Shown here: positions 45,622 to 54,686 of the stretch, piece by piece
Layout: the number at the start of each line of letters is the position of its first letter
Numbering within the stretch: the first letter of the stretch is position 1
Assembly: GCF_013201685.1 (NCBI RefSeq)
Contig: NZ_CP053844.1
Location: forward strand, 124,001 to 188,000
Source: Campylobacter geochelonis
GTDB lineage: Bacteria > Campylobacterota > Campylobacteria > Campylobacterales > Campylobacteraceae
DNA: 64,000 nt
Direction of reading: 5' to 3'
The notes under the pieces: model-generated
Database searches by the model: none
What the model saw: only the letters and a program-made list of their open reading frames with translations
What the model was told of the DNA's origin: nothing
Made by a program: the position numbers and the translations under genes

Positions 45622-45899
45622 ATGAAAGTAGAATTTGGTGATTTTAATATAACTGATTGTATCTGCAACGAGAAATTTATAAAAGAGTATTTAAACAAAG
45701 CTTTAGCGGCTGGAGATTTAGAAGAGTTTAAACAAGCGTTGTTGTCATCGCTAAAAGCCAAAATATAGATGATGTGGCTAAAAAAGCAAATTTAAACAAA
45801 GATAGCTTTTACAAGATGTTTAAGCCAAACTCAAAACCGAGATTTGAAAGCATACTTAAGGTTATAAGGGCTTTGGGTATGAATTTTGGTTGCAACTAA
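45622..45899 (+). pseudogene. Frameshifted addiction-module antitoxin (HigA-like)
   Basis: ATG with AGGAAAAATATA upstream opens a frame reading MKVEFGDFNITDC, EEFKQALLSSL, then stop at 45766-45768. From 45741 a second frame continues VVIAKSQNIDDVAKKANLNK, DSFYKMFKPNSKPRFESIL and KVIRALGMNFG to a stop at 45897-45899. The joined product would be an antitoxin of the COG3636 helix-turn-helix type (A-L-x-x-V and DVAKKxNLxKDSFYK motifs). A single-base indel between 45735 and 45745 explains the break. The module appears dead. Confidence 0.7.
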
Positions 45900-46532
45900 A
45901 CATTATAAAACGCGAAAATTACTAAAATAAAATGCCAAAAACAAAGATAAAATCCTTAAATAAAGCTTGTGAGATTTGCTGCTAAATTTAACGCCAGATT
46001 AGAAGGCATAATATTAAATTTGCCATTCAAGCCACTTATAACGCCGGCGATGAGTGGTTTTGGTGTGTAAATTAAGCGCTTCAATAACTAGAAAATTTGG
46101 TGCGAAAGCGCGATTTGAGCTACAAAATTTAGGTTGTATTTGCTTTCGCGACTAACATAACTTTTAAATAAATTTATAAAGTAGTTTAACAAAATAGAAA
46201 AATAAGTGCTAAAAACAAAAGCAGTTTTATAAAAATTTTATAACTTTGTAGAAAATTACACTAAATTTAGCTTATATTAAAATATGCTTATTTAAACACA
46301 ATTCACACTCGAACGTTAAATTTAAAATATTTAGCGGATTTGGCATTGCGCGTAGTGAAAATTATGAAGTAGTAAAATAATAAATTTAGTTTAAAACTTT
46401 TATGTGTCAAATTTTGTCATATAAAATATAAAAATATATTTAAATAAATAATGTCTGAATAAAAATAAGCATTGCAAATTTAGTAGTATTTTAAAAATTT
46501 CTAGCCACAGAAAGCCATCCAAATTTGGTTAT
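45900..46532. other. Intergenic region, no gene recognised
   Basis: About 630 bp of AT-rich sequence between the antitoxin remnant and the end of the radical SAM gene. No intact frame or RNA seen. Confidence 0.45.
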
Positions 46533-47879
46533 TTATGAGCTTTTTACCTCTAAATTTTGCACTAAAGTTGGCTCGTCTTCCATAACTCGAAGTTTTTTGC
46601 TTGATTTGATTTTAGCATCATCTTTAAAGGCGGCGCGAACTTTATCCATACCAGTATAAAAGTCCTTCATCAAAACTACGCAAATATAGCTTCCAAACTC
46701 AGTTGGCTTAATACGCCCATCTTCTTCATAAATCGCATTGACAAGGCGAAGCAAGCTTATCTCCATAAACAGCTCTTTTTTCAGATTTGCATTATTTGCT
46801 TTGTTAAATTTAGCGATATCGACTGCCCCATCAAAAAGTTCGGTTAAAAAGATATATTTAAGTCTTTCGTTTCGTGTGAAATCACAAGTCGCGATAACTG
46901 GGCTTTTTCGCGCGTTTATGCGACTGCCATATTCTTCTAAGTTAAAAGCATTTATCAAAAGCCTTCCATCTAAAAAGCTAAACGCACCACTTCCGATACC
47001 GACATATTCGTGGTTTGAGCCGACATATTCATCGACTAAATTTGACTTTTGTTTTGAAAACGCCCAAGCGTTGTTTGCGTTGTATGTTTTAAACTCATCT
47101 CGCAAGATGGCATAAAACTCTTGCTCGTTGTTTTGGCTGCTTACGCCAAGACTTTTTGCGATAGCATCGCGCGTAAGAGGGGATTTCATAAGCGGATAAA
47201 ATGTAATTTGTTCAGGAGAGAGGCTTTTGGCTAAATTTATATCAGTTACTAGCTGCTCTTTTGTCTGAAATGGAAAGTTAAAAATCAAATCAAGGCTCGT
47301 AGTTGGCAAAATTCCAATCGCACTTGAAAGCTTTTCTACTAGCTGTTTTTGCGAACCAAATTTATCATATCTTGCAACTTTTCGCAAAATTTCATCATCA
47401 AAGCTTTGAACGCCAACGCTTATTCTGTCGATATATCCTTTAAAAAGGGAGAGTTTTTGAGGCGTGATGTGGTTTGGATCGGTTTCGCATGAAATGTCTG
47501 TTATGCTAAATAACTTTTTAGCAAGTTCTAAGGTTTTTAAAAGTTCATCTTCATCTATCAAAGTTGTGCCGCCACCCACATACATCGAAGAAAAGTCATA
47601 ACCAGCTTCTTTTATCTGGCACATCTCTTCTCTTAAGTTTACGAAGTATTTTTTGCAAGCATCTTCGTTATAGTGGTATTTGTGAAACGAGCAGTAAGGA
47701 CAAAACACATGGCAAAATGGCACATGAGCATAGAGCATATACTTTTTGTTTTTATCTGGAATTTTGTCTATATTTTTATCTATAATGTCGATATTTAGAC
47801 TTTTATATAGCGAATTTTCCATCTTGTTATGCGCGTAACTGAGTGCGAAATTTTGCGCTAAATTTTGAAAGTATTGCAT
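46533..47879 (-). CDS. HemN-like radical SAM protein
   Basis: 448 residues. The radical SAM cluster motif is C-x3-C-x2-C in PFCHVFCPYCSFH (Cys 56, 60, 63), with YVGGGTT, CETDPNH, RISVGVQSF and SLDLIFNFPFQ, the coproporphyrinogen III oxidase-like pattern. It could be the oxygen-independent oxidase, a heme chaperone (HemW) or a heme-utilisation relative (ChuW/HutW). The motif resembles the HemW/HutW side, so the exact role is open. Single gene on the minus strand. Confidence 0.85.
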   Translation of the reverse strand: MQYFQNLAQNFALSYAHNKMENSLYKSLNIDIIDKNIDKIPDKNKKYMLYAHVPFCHVFCPYCSFHKYHYNEDACKKYFVNLREEMCQIKEAGYDFSSMYVGGGTTLIDEDELLKTLELAKKLFSITDISCETDPNHITPQKLSLFKGYIDRISVGVQSFDDEILRKVARYDKFGSQKQLVEKLSSAIGILPTTSLDLIFNFPFQTKEQLVTDINLAKSLSPEQITFYPLMKSPLTRDAIAKSLGVSSQNNEQEFYAILRDEFKTYNANNAWAFSKQKSNLVDEYVGSNHEYVGIGSGAFSFLDGRLLINAFNLEEYGSRINARKSPVIATCDFTRNERLKYIFLTELFDGAVDIAKFNKANNANLKKELFMEISLLRLVNAIYEEDGRIKPTEFGSYICVVLMKDFYTGMDKVRAAFKDDAKIKSSKKLRVMEDEPTLVQNLEVKSS

Positions 47880-47962
47880 ATCCTTAAAACCTTTTTATGA
47901 AAAAAAACTAAAATAATCTGCTAAGTTTAGCATAACATCATTAAATTTAGTTGAAGCAAAAG

Positions 47963-48460
47963 CTATTTTAGATTTCTAAAACTGATAGGAAGTTCCAAAT
48001 TTAGCTCCTTAACTAGCTTAATCACACTTTGCAAATCATCAATTGATTTAGAGGTGACTCGCACCTCTTCGCCACGAATTTGGGCATTGACTTTTATCTT
48101 GCTATCTTTTATCGCTTTTGTGATTTTTTTGGCATTATCGCTATCAAGTGTGTCGTTAAGCTTAAGAGTGGCTTTTACGTTAGAACCGCTTGCGCTTTCG
48201 CGTTTAAGTTCACTTATCGCATTTGCTGGAATTTCGCGTTTGATAAGTTTAGATATAACTATATCTTTCATAGCATCGATTTTGTTGTCACTTGTGCTTA
48301 AAAGGGTTATGGTTTTTTCCTTTTCATTTAGTGAAATCTCAGCACTTAAACCTTTAAAATCATACCTTGCCGCAACCTCTTTTTTAGATGTTTCAAGAGC
48401 GTTTTTTACCTCCATCATATCGACACTTGCGCTTATATCAAAGCTATGCTCACTTGCCAT
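47963..48460 (-). CDS. YajQ family nucleotide-binding protein
   Basis: 165 residues. Start [20 protein letters not shown] with AARYDFKG, and the end [25 protein letters not shown], are diagnostic of YajQ. Some members bind cyclic di-GMP or RNA. Overlaps the end of the dehydrogenase gene by 11 bp on the minus strand. Confidence 0.94.
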   Translation of the reverse strand: MASEHSFDISASVDMMEVKNALETSKKEVAARYDFKGLSAEISLNEKEKTITLLSTSDNKIDAMKDIVISKLIKREIPANAISELKRESASGSNVKATLKLNDTLDSDNAKKITKAIKDSKIKVNAQIRGEEVRVTSKSIDDLQSVIKLVKELNLELPISFRNLK

Positions 48461-49397
48461 TTATAAACTCCTCTATGTTTTTTACAACCATTTTTATAAG
48501 CGTTTGTCTTGCCTCTTTGCTAGCCCATGCAACGTGTGGTGTTAGGATTAAATTTTGTCTGTTTTTAACAGTTAAAAATGGGTGATTTGCTATCATCGGC
48601 TCTTTTTCTAGCACGTCAATAACCGCTTTTATACCACGCTCATCAATAGCGTTTGCAAGTGCAGTTTCATCGACTATACCACCGCGACCAAAATTCATCA
48701 AAATAGTGCTAGATTTTAGTTTATCAAGCTGTGGTTTGGCGATTAAATTTTTAGTATTTTCATTAAGTGGAGCGTGGATTGAGATGATATCGCACTGTGT
48801 TAAAAGCTCATCTAAACTAACGCTTTTAAACTCGTTGTTATTATTTTTCCCACTTGTTGAGTAGTAAACCACATCACAACCAAAGGCTTTAGCGATATTT
48901 GCCACGCTTTTTCCTATCGTGCCAAGTCCAATGATACCAAATTTTTTACCGTTTAATTCAGTGATAACTCTATCTAAATTTGTAAAAATCTCACTTTTTA
49001 CCCACTCGCCGCTACTAACATATGAAGTGTAATACTCCATGTTGTTAGCTAACATCAAAAGTCCAGCAAAGGCTTGTTGTGCTACACTGTTAGTAGAGTA
49101 GCCAGCGACATTTTTAACTGGAATACCCCTTTTTTTGGCAGCTTCTACATCGATGTTGTTAACTCCGGTTGCACTAACACAGATGAGTTTTAAGTTAGTG
49201 TTAGCCATAACATCATCTGTTATTAAAACCTTGTTAGAGATAACGACATCGGCATCTTTTAACCTTTCTATTGTTTGGTTAGCGGCTGTTTTTGGATAGC
49301 TAACAAACTCTCCAAATTTAGCAAATTCGTTTAAATCCGCATCAAATCCCAAAGTATCTGCATCTAAGCATACTATTTTTATAGCTTTTTCTTTCAT
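48450..49397 (-). CDS. D-2-hydroxyacid dehydrogenase
   Basis: 315 residues. NAD-binding [18 protein letters not shown], the [10 protein letters not shown] segment and catalytic Arg, Glu (EKEP) and His ([12 protein letters not shown]) fit the family (hydroxypyruvate, lactate or phosphoglycerate-like substrates). Substrate cannot be assigned. First of two overlapping genes with yajQ. Confidence 0.93.
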   Translation of the reverse strand: MKEKAIKIVCLDADTLGFDADLNEFAKFGEFVSYPKTAANQTIERLKDADVVISNKVLITDDVMANTNLKLICVSATGVNNIDVEAAKKRGIPVKNVAGYSTNSVAQQAFAGLLMLANNMEYYTSYVSSGEWVKSEIFTNLDRVITELNGKKFGIIGLGTIGKSVANIAKAFGCDVVYYSTSGKNNNNEFKSVSLDELLTQCDIISIHAPLNENTKNLIAKPQLDKLKSSTILMNFGRGGIVDETALANAIDERGIKAVIDVLEKEPMIANHPFLTVKNRQNLILTPHVAWASKEARQTLIKMVVKNIEEFINGK

Positions 49398-49427
49398 CGC
49401 TTTTTCCTTTTTTGTTAGTTTATAAAT

Positions 49428-50603
49428 TTAGCGTATATAATGCGCTACAAATTTAGCAAAATTTCCTAAAATTTCGCCACCTTTTCTATATCCCAACGCG
49501 CAAGCTTCATAGGCGAAAAATACGCCAGCTTGGTAAGAGTTGCCAGCTTTGTCTTTGTTAAATTCATAAAATTCTTGATAAAGAAATTTGTTGTTTGCAT
49601 ACTCGCCATCTTCTTCTAAAATCTTTTTGCCATTTTCATCATAAATGGCTACGTTTGCGCCTTCTCGCCCTAAAAATGGCTTTTTAACCATCTTTTTGCC
49701 AATAAGCGGCTCATAAGAGCTTTCTAGTAAAAGTGGATGGTTTGGATATAAATCCCACAGCACTTTTAAAATGCCTTTGCTTTGAAAAAGTAGCGTGTAG
49801 GCTGGATTTAAGATGATAGCGCGCTGGTTTTGGATGATGTTTTTAAGTATCATAGCAAGCTCGCCCTCATCGACTGCGATTTGCTCCCACGGGATAAGCT
49901 TAAACCAAAATTCATAGTTTTCATCGTTATAAAAAATGCCATCTTCATCGCTAAAAACGACTTCATCGACATAAGCAAACTCAGTGTTAAAACCAGCTTC
50001 GTTTGCCGCAGCTTGTAAAAATCTAGTTGTGGTTTCATCTTCTTTGTTTCCTGCAATGGAGCTAAAGAGAATTTTCCAGCCATTATAGAGTTTTTCAAAA
50101 TCTTGCGTTGAGTCATCAAGAGTTATAAGTCGTTTGAAATTTTCTACTAACGCGTCGAAAAGATCGTTGAACTGGCTGTTTTCATCCATGCCATTTTGTT
50201 TTAAAAGCGCCCATTGAACGATAGCGGTTTCAAAAACTGAAGTAGGGGTATCGGCATTAAACTCAATAAGTTTGATAGGTTTACCATCAACTCCGCCAGC
50301 TAAATCAAAACGTCCATAAAGGTGCCAATGCACATCATTTTCCCAGCTATCTTTTATCAAGTCTACTAAGTTAAATGGAATTCCAAGCTCGTGAAAAAGG
50401 TTGTTATCTATAACGTGTTGTGCGGCTGCTACAAACATATCATAAAGCTCGTTAGCAGCGTCATAGTAGGCTTTGGCATCATCTTGTGAAATTTCTAAAA
50501 TCTCATCTGAGACATAGTTTGTTTTATCTGCATCTGTGTGCCACTCAAAGCCGATTTCTTCTAAATACTGCTTAGTTAATGGTGTTACTTTTTTTAAAAA
50601 CAT
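49428..50603 (-). CDS. Glutathionylspermidine synthase family protein
   Basis: 391 residues, with start ATG 50603 overlapping the preceding lipoprotein stop region. ATP-grasp type enzyme: HWHLYGRFDLAGG, LIEFNADTPTSVFETAIVQW, LLESSYEPLIGKKMVKKPFLGREGANV and GVFFAYEACALGYR match the synthetase domain of GspS. Whether spermidine or another amine is used is unknown; no amidase domain is present. Paired with a UPF0323 lipoprotein, an arrangement also found in related species. Confidence 0.9.
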   Translation of the reverse strand: MFLKKVTPLTKQYLEEIGFEWHTDADKTNYVSDEILEISQDDAKAYYDAANELYDMFVAAAQHVIDNNLFHELGIPFNLVDLIKDSWENDVHWHLYGRFDLAGGVDGKPIKLIEFNADTPTSVFETAIVQWALLKQNGMDENSQFNDLFDALVENFKRLITLDDSTQDFEKLYNGWKILFSSIAGNKEDETTTRFLQAAANEAGFNTEFAYVDEVVFSDEDGIFYNDENYEFWFKLIPWEQIAVDEGELAMILKNIIQNQRAIILNPAYTLLFQSKGILKVLWDLYPNHPLLLESSYEPLIGKKMVKKPFLGREGANVAIYDENGKKILEEDGEYANNKFLYQEFYEFNKDKAGNSYQAGVFFAYEACALGYRKGGEILGNFAKFVAHYIR

Positions 50604-50604
50604 A

Positions 50605-51207
50605 TCAACCACCAACCGAACTTGAGCCTGAACTCTTGCTTCCGCCACCAAAAAATCCGCCTTTTCCAGACTTCGAACCAGAGGCGTTTGTAGCTTTTGC
50701 TTGATTAAAGCTATTTACACTTCTTGAATAAGCTGATGGATTTTTATAAGCGTTTTGTCTTTGGCTTTGGTATGCTGGGTTGTTAAAAAGTTTGCTTCCT
50801 ATCCAACTTCCTATTATAGCTCCAGCCGCACTTGCTAAAATAGCTTCTCCTAAGCCCATGCCACCACTTGAAATTTGAGCGTTTTCTTTGGTTAAATTTG
50901 ATGTTCCAGCATCTATTTTAGCGCTTTCTTCCGCCATTAAAGCATCCATCTCTTCTTTACTTAAAACTTTCTCGCTTCCATCAAGTTTTCTTAAAACTAT
51001 CCTTGTTTCCTTGCTAGGAAATTCCTCTAAAACCTTGTATTTGCCGGGTGCAGTCTCTTCTATAACGACAAAAGCGCCTGCTGCTTGGTTTTGCTCGATA
51101 GTTTGCCCGTTATTATTGTTTGAGCCACAACCTGCTAATCCACCAGCTAAAATAAGACCAAAACCACCAGCTAAGGTCTGTTTTGCTATCTTTTTAATCC
51201 TCTTCAT
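50605..51207 (-). CDS. UPF0323 family lipoprotein
   Basis: 200 residues from ATG 51207 (GAGG 6 bp upstream); GTG 51219 is a longer alternative. Signal peptide with lipobox LAGC, a conserved middle (GAFVVIEETAPGKYKVLEEFPS), a Gly/Ala-rich hydrophobic segment (LGEAILASAAGAIIGSWIG) and a Ser/Gly-rich tail. Function unknown. It overlaps the upstream regulator-like gene by 14 bp. Confidence 0.88.
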   Translation of the reverse strand: MKRIKKIAKQTLAGGFGLILAGGLAGCGSNNNNGQTIEQNQAAGAFVVIEETAPGKYKVLEEFPSKETRIVLRKLDGSEKVLSKEEMDALMAEESAKIDAGTSNLTKENAQISSGGMGLGEAILASAAGAIIGSWIGSKLFNNPAYQSQRQNAYKNPSAYSRSVNSFNQAKATNASGSKSGKGGFFGGGSKSSGSSSVGG

Positions 51208-51844
51208 TTTCATCCTCACTTAAAATATCTATATCTAAATTTCTGTTGACAAAAAGCATTCCGCCTATGATTTTTATATCTGGATTTTCATAAGCATTTT
51301 TTACAAGAGTTTTTTTAATAATTTTTCTTTTTTTCTTTTTTACATATAAACTATCTAAAAATTCTTTCAAACTAACAAAATTTTCATCACTACTAACAGA
51401 ACTAACATCGATAGCTTTAGCTTCGATTTGATCTGTTCTTGCAAGAAGCGGCTTTTCAAGCAGAGTTAAAAAATACTGAAGCTTCTCATCTCTTTCTTGA
51501 TACATCGCTTTTATCTCATTTTTAGAAGAGATTAAAATATCCTCTTTCTCTCTAAAGAGCTTCTCTTTGTCTTCTTGAAGGCTTTTATTTTTTAGTTTTA
51601 GGTATTCGATTTCGTTGATTAGGTATTTGACAAATTCGCCCTTGTTGTTATCTTTTAAGCTAGATAATGCGGTTTGCTTAGGCTGAGGTTTGAAAGTAGT
51701 GTTGTCTTTTTCATCTTCTAAGATGACATATCTAATGCCATCTTCTTCAACGCTTTGGATAGTGTTTCTGCGAATTCTGTTATAAACAGCTTCTTTAGAA
51801 ATTCCAAGTTTTGAAGCGGCGTCGGCAACGCATAATTTTTGCAT
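51194..51844 (-). CDS. Helix-turn-helix DNA-binding protein with coiled coil
   Basis: 216 residues from ATG 51844, with a perfect GGAGG 8 bp upstream. N-terminal MerR/excisionase-like helix-turn-helix (VADAASKLGISKEAVYNRIRR), a coiled coil (KNKSLQEDKEKLFREKEDI) and a basic stretch (KKKKRKIIKKTLVK). Probably a regulator or nucleoid protein; the target is unknown. First gene of an operon with the UPF0323 lipoprotein and GspS-like enzyme. Confidence 0.8.
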   Translation of the reverse strand: MQKLCVADAASKLGISKEAVYNRIRRNTIQSVEEDGIRYVILEDEKDNTTFKPQPKQTALSSLKDNNKGEFVKYLINEIEYLKLKNKSLQEDKEKLFREKEDILISSKNEIKAMYQERDEKLQYFLTLLEKPLLARTDQIEAKAIDVSSVSSDENFVSLKEFLDSLYVKKKKRKIIKKTLVKNAYENPDIKIIGGMLFVNRNLDIDILSEDENEED

Positions 51845-51924
51845 ATAACTAACCTCCAAATATTTGTGTTAGTTATTATACAAATTTAGTCTAAAAATAT
51901 CATAAAATGGAGTTTAAGTAGTAA

Positions 51925-51959
51925 AAAACACTAACTAACAAGCTGTTAGTTAGTGTTTT
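51925..51959 (-). terminator. Terminator of rpsU
   Basis: Perfect 16-bp stem, AAAACACTAACTAACA (51925-51940) and TGTTAGTTAGTGTTTT (51944-51959), 3-nt loop, 5 bp after the rpsU stop. The ends give T runs in both directions. Confidence 0.85.
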
Positions 51960-51963
51960 CGGG

Positions 51964-52176
51964 CTAGAGTCTTGACTCGTAACGTCTAAGCATATATAGA
52001 CGTTTAAGCATTTTTTTACGAGCTGAAATTTTCTGTTTTTTGCGAATTTCAGTGTTAGGTTCAAAAAATCTTCTAGCTCTAGATTCAGTTACGACTAGAT
52101 TTCTATCAGTTTGTTTTTTAAACTTTCTGTATGCTTCGTCAAAAGACTCGTTTGGATGTACCTTAATTCCTGGCAC
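51964..52176 (-). CDS. rpsU: 30S ribosomal protein S21
   Basis: 70 residues starting at GTG ([18 protein letters not shown]), the usual S21 N-terminus, and ending [24 protein letters not shown] and GAGG lie upstream of the GTG; a longer frame from 52188 adds four residues foreign to the family. Monocistronic, with a strong terminator. Confidence 0.96.
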   Translation of the reverse strand: MPGIKVHPNESFDEAYRKFKKQTDRNLVVTESRARRFFEPNTEIRKKQKISARKKMLKRLYMLRRYESRL

Positions 52177-52188
52177 GATCCTCACCAC

Positions 52189-52518
52189 CTTTCATAAAAA
52201 ATTTGAGATTTGATTATAGCTAAAAAAATATATAAATTCAAATTTAGCTAAAAGCACTAGAATTTACGCAAATTTAGGTTTTTTGTTATAGCGTTAAAAT
52301 TTAAAACAGCAGAGAATTTTTGCTTTAAATTTAAGATTTTTCTTATATCAAATTTCATTTAAATTGATAATACTCTCAACTATAAAATAAAAATATATAA
52401 ATTTAGAATATTTTAATATATTAATATTGGCACAATTAACATAAATTTAATTTTATAAGCGATATAATCATAATATAAAAATTTAAAATGAAACAAAAAA
52501 GTTTCTAAGGAGTTTATA
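52189..52518. other. Divergent promoter region of rpsU and ccoG
   Basis: About 330 bp AT-rich. A TATAAT (52463-52468) about 50 bp upstream of ccoG is a plausible -10 element. Confidence 0.45.
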
Positions 52519-53916
52519 ATGTCTGAAAAAGCTTCTAATTGCACGACCTGTAGCCAGTCATATTCGCACAAAAGATATATAGTTTTTGCCTTAATAACGC
52601 TATTTGCGTTAATCGCTCCTTTTATCAGAATAGGCGGAAACCACCTGTTTTTGCTAAGTTTTGACAAACAGCAGCTTCATCTGTTTTTTACATCTTTTTC
52701 TACTCAAGAGCTTTTTTTGATGCCATTTGTTCTGATATTTGGCTTTTTGTTTATATTTTTTATTACGACTTTGGGTGGTAGAATTTGGTGTGGCTGGAGT
52801 TGTCCACAGACGATTATGAGGACTATTTATAGAGATTTAATCCAAACTAAACTTCTTGGAATTAGAAAAAATATAGCAAACAAACAGATAAAACCAAAAG
52901 GTAAATTTGCTTTAGAAGTGGTTGCGATGTTGATTTGGGCGGTTTTATCGCTAGTTATAGCTTCAAATTTAATATGGTTTTTTATCCCGCCTGAGGATTT
53001 TTTTAACTATATTCAAAATCCAAGCGAGCATCTATTTTTGATAGGACTGGTTCTTTGTTTTGCGATTTTTATATTTTTAGATGTTGTTTTTATAAAAGAA
53101 AATTTTTGTATTTATGTCTGCCCATACGCAAGAGTTCAGTCAGTTATGTTTGATAACGATACTGTTCAGGTTATCTATGATGAAAAACGTGGCGGTAAAA
53201 TTTATGATGAACATCACGTTAAAATAGGCAAAAAACCTCTTGGAAAAGATGATGAATGTATCGGTTGTGAGGCTTGCGTGCATGTTTGCCCAACTCACAT
53301 TGACATAAGACGCGGAATGCAACTTGAGTGCATAAACTGCTTGGAATGTTCTGATGCGTGTGCTAAAGTGATGGGTAAATTAGGCAAGAAATCACTCATA
53401 AACTGGACTAGTGAAAACGCTATAGAAAGTGGAAATAAAATCAAATTTGCAAGATTTAGAACCGTTGGTTATGTTGTTGTTCTTTTGATAGTTGCGATAG
53501 CTTTAGCCTTTATGACAACAAAAAAAGAGCATATGTTGCTTAATATAAACAGAGATTCTAGCCTTTATGAGATAAATTTAAATCATGAAAAAATGATGGT
53601 TGAAAATAGCTATATCTTTTTAATCGAAAATACTGATAACAAAAATCACGCATATTACTTTAATATAGATAATCCAGATATAAAAATCAAAAGACCAAAA
53701 CAAGAAATCAAAGTTTCAAAAGGTGAAAAAAGAAAGCTTGTAGTTACTCTTTATACAGAAAAACAGCTTGCAAATAACGATAGAAAAGACACCATTTTAC
53801 CGATAGTTATCACTGCATATGCTAAAGATGATAAAGAGAAAATTAATGTAAAACGAGATACAATTTTTGTCTATCAAAAAAGCACTGTTATAGAGCAAAA
53901 ACGGATGCAACATTAA
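52519..53916 (+). CDS. ccoG: Cytochrome c oxidase accessory protein CcoG
   Basis: Copper-handling ferredoxin-like membrane protein needed for cbb3 oxidase assembly, 465 residues. Membrane helices, WCGWSCPQT, FCIYVCPYARVQ and a double 4Fe-4S ferredoxin module (CIGCEACVHVCPTH, CINCLECSDAC) match CcoG/FixG/RdxA. A periplasmic Ig-like domain forms the C-terminus. Start with AAGGAG 8 bp upstream. Followed after 13 bp by cmeR. Confidence 0.95.
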   Translation: MSEKASNCTTCSQSYSHKRYIVFALITLFALIAPFIRIGGNHLFLLSFDKQQLHLFFTSFSTQELFLMPFVLIFGFLFIFFITTLGGRIWCGWSCPQTIMRTIYRDLIQTKLLGIRKNIANKQIKPKGKFALEVVAMLIWAVLSLVIASNLIWFFIPPEDFFNYIQNPSEHLFLIGLVLCFAIFIFLDVVFIKENFCIYVCPYARVQSVMFDNDTVQVIYDEKRGGKIYDEHHVKIGKKPLGKDDECIGCEACVHVCPTHIDIRRGMQLECINCLECSDACAKVMGKLGKKSLINWTSENAIESGNKIKFARFRTVGYVVVLLIVAIALAFMTTKKEHMLLNINRDSSLYEINLNHEKMMVENSYIFLIENTDNKNHAYYFNIDNPDIKIKRPKQEIKVSKGEKRKLVVTLYTEKQLANNDRKDTILPIVITAYAKDDKEKINVKRDTIFVYQKSTVIEQKRMQH

Positions 53917-53929
53917 AAAAAGGAGCTAA

Positions 53930-54571
53930 ATGCTACCAAAACCAAGTAGTAAAAAGGCGTTAGATAGATATGAAAAAATTTTATCGGCTGGACTTGAGCT
54001 TTTTTTAGAAAAAGGGTATCAAAACACAAGTTTAAGCGATCTTGTAGAAAAGAGCGGAGGTTCTCTTTCTACGATATATAAGTATTTCGAAAACAAAGAG
54101 GGACTTTTTAAGGCTATTATAACAAATGGCGTTTCAAAACTGAGCGCAAATATGGATAAAAAGATAAATTTAAATGCAAATTTAAGCTTAGAAGAGTTTT
54201 TATATGAATTTGCTGATTTTTATCTTTCTTCCATTTTTAGCAAAAAATCTTTGCTTTTTCACAAACTAATACTTAGCGAAGGCTTTAGAAAAGATGATGA
54301 TAAGGAGTATATCGTTGGCAAACTTTTTTACGAAGAAGCGATACTTTCGGTAAATATTCGTTTGGTTAATTTTTTCAAAAAAAATGAGCAAATGAGCAAA
54401 TTTTCAGACAAAGAGCTTAAAAATTTTGCGATGTTTTTTACATATATCATAAAAGAGCCATATTTTTTTGAATACATCCTTTTTGATAAAAAAATCGAGT
54501 GTAGTAAAAAAGATAAAAAAGAGCATATCCAAAGGTCGATTAGTATATTTTTAAATGGAATTTTAGGATAA
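53930..54571 (+). CDS. cmeR: TetR family repressor, CmeR-type
   Basis: 213 residues. N-terminal TetR helix-turn-helix LEKGYQNTSLSDLVEKSGGSLSTIYKYFENKEGLF, then a ligand domain. It lies directly upstream of an RND efflux operon of CmeABC type in the same direction, with a 16-bp inverted repeat matching the C. jejuni CmeR box in between. Repression of cmeABC is therefore likely. The assignment is by context and family, not by full-length comparison. Confidence 0.85.
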   Translation: MLPKPSSKKALDRYEKILSAGLELFLEKGYQNTSLSDLVEKSGGSLSTIYKYFENKEGLFKAIITNGVSKLSANMDKKINLNANLSLEEFLYEFADFYLSSIFSKKSLLFHKLILSEGFRKDDDKEYIVGKLFYEEAILSVNIRLVNFFKKNEQMSKFSDKELKNFAMFFTYIIKEPYFFEYILFDKKIECSKKDKKEHIQRSISIFLNGILG

Positions 54572-54588
54572 ATTAGGATAAAATTTGT

Positions 54589-54617
54589 TTGACAAATTAA
54601 AATTTTAAAGATATAAT
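54589..54617 (+). promoter_or_regulatory. Sigma70 promoter of cmeABC
   Basis: TTGACA (54589-54594) and TATAAT (54612-54617) with exactly 17 bp between them, about 70 bp upstream of cmeA. Confidence 0.8.
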
Positions 54618-54629
54618 CTACATCTTGTT

Positions 54630-54645
54630 TGTAATCACAATTACA
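54630..54645. promoter_or_regulatory. CmeR operator-like inverted repeat
   Basis: TGTAATCACAATTACA, a 6-4-6 inverted repeat with the same arms (TGTAAT/ATTACA) as the known CmeR site of C. jejuni. It sits just past the likely transcription start, where a bound repressor would block elongation or initiation. Confidence 0.75.
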
Positions 54646-54686
54646 AAATACTTTTAAAATTTTAAACTATAGAGGAAATTTACTAG

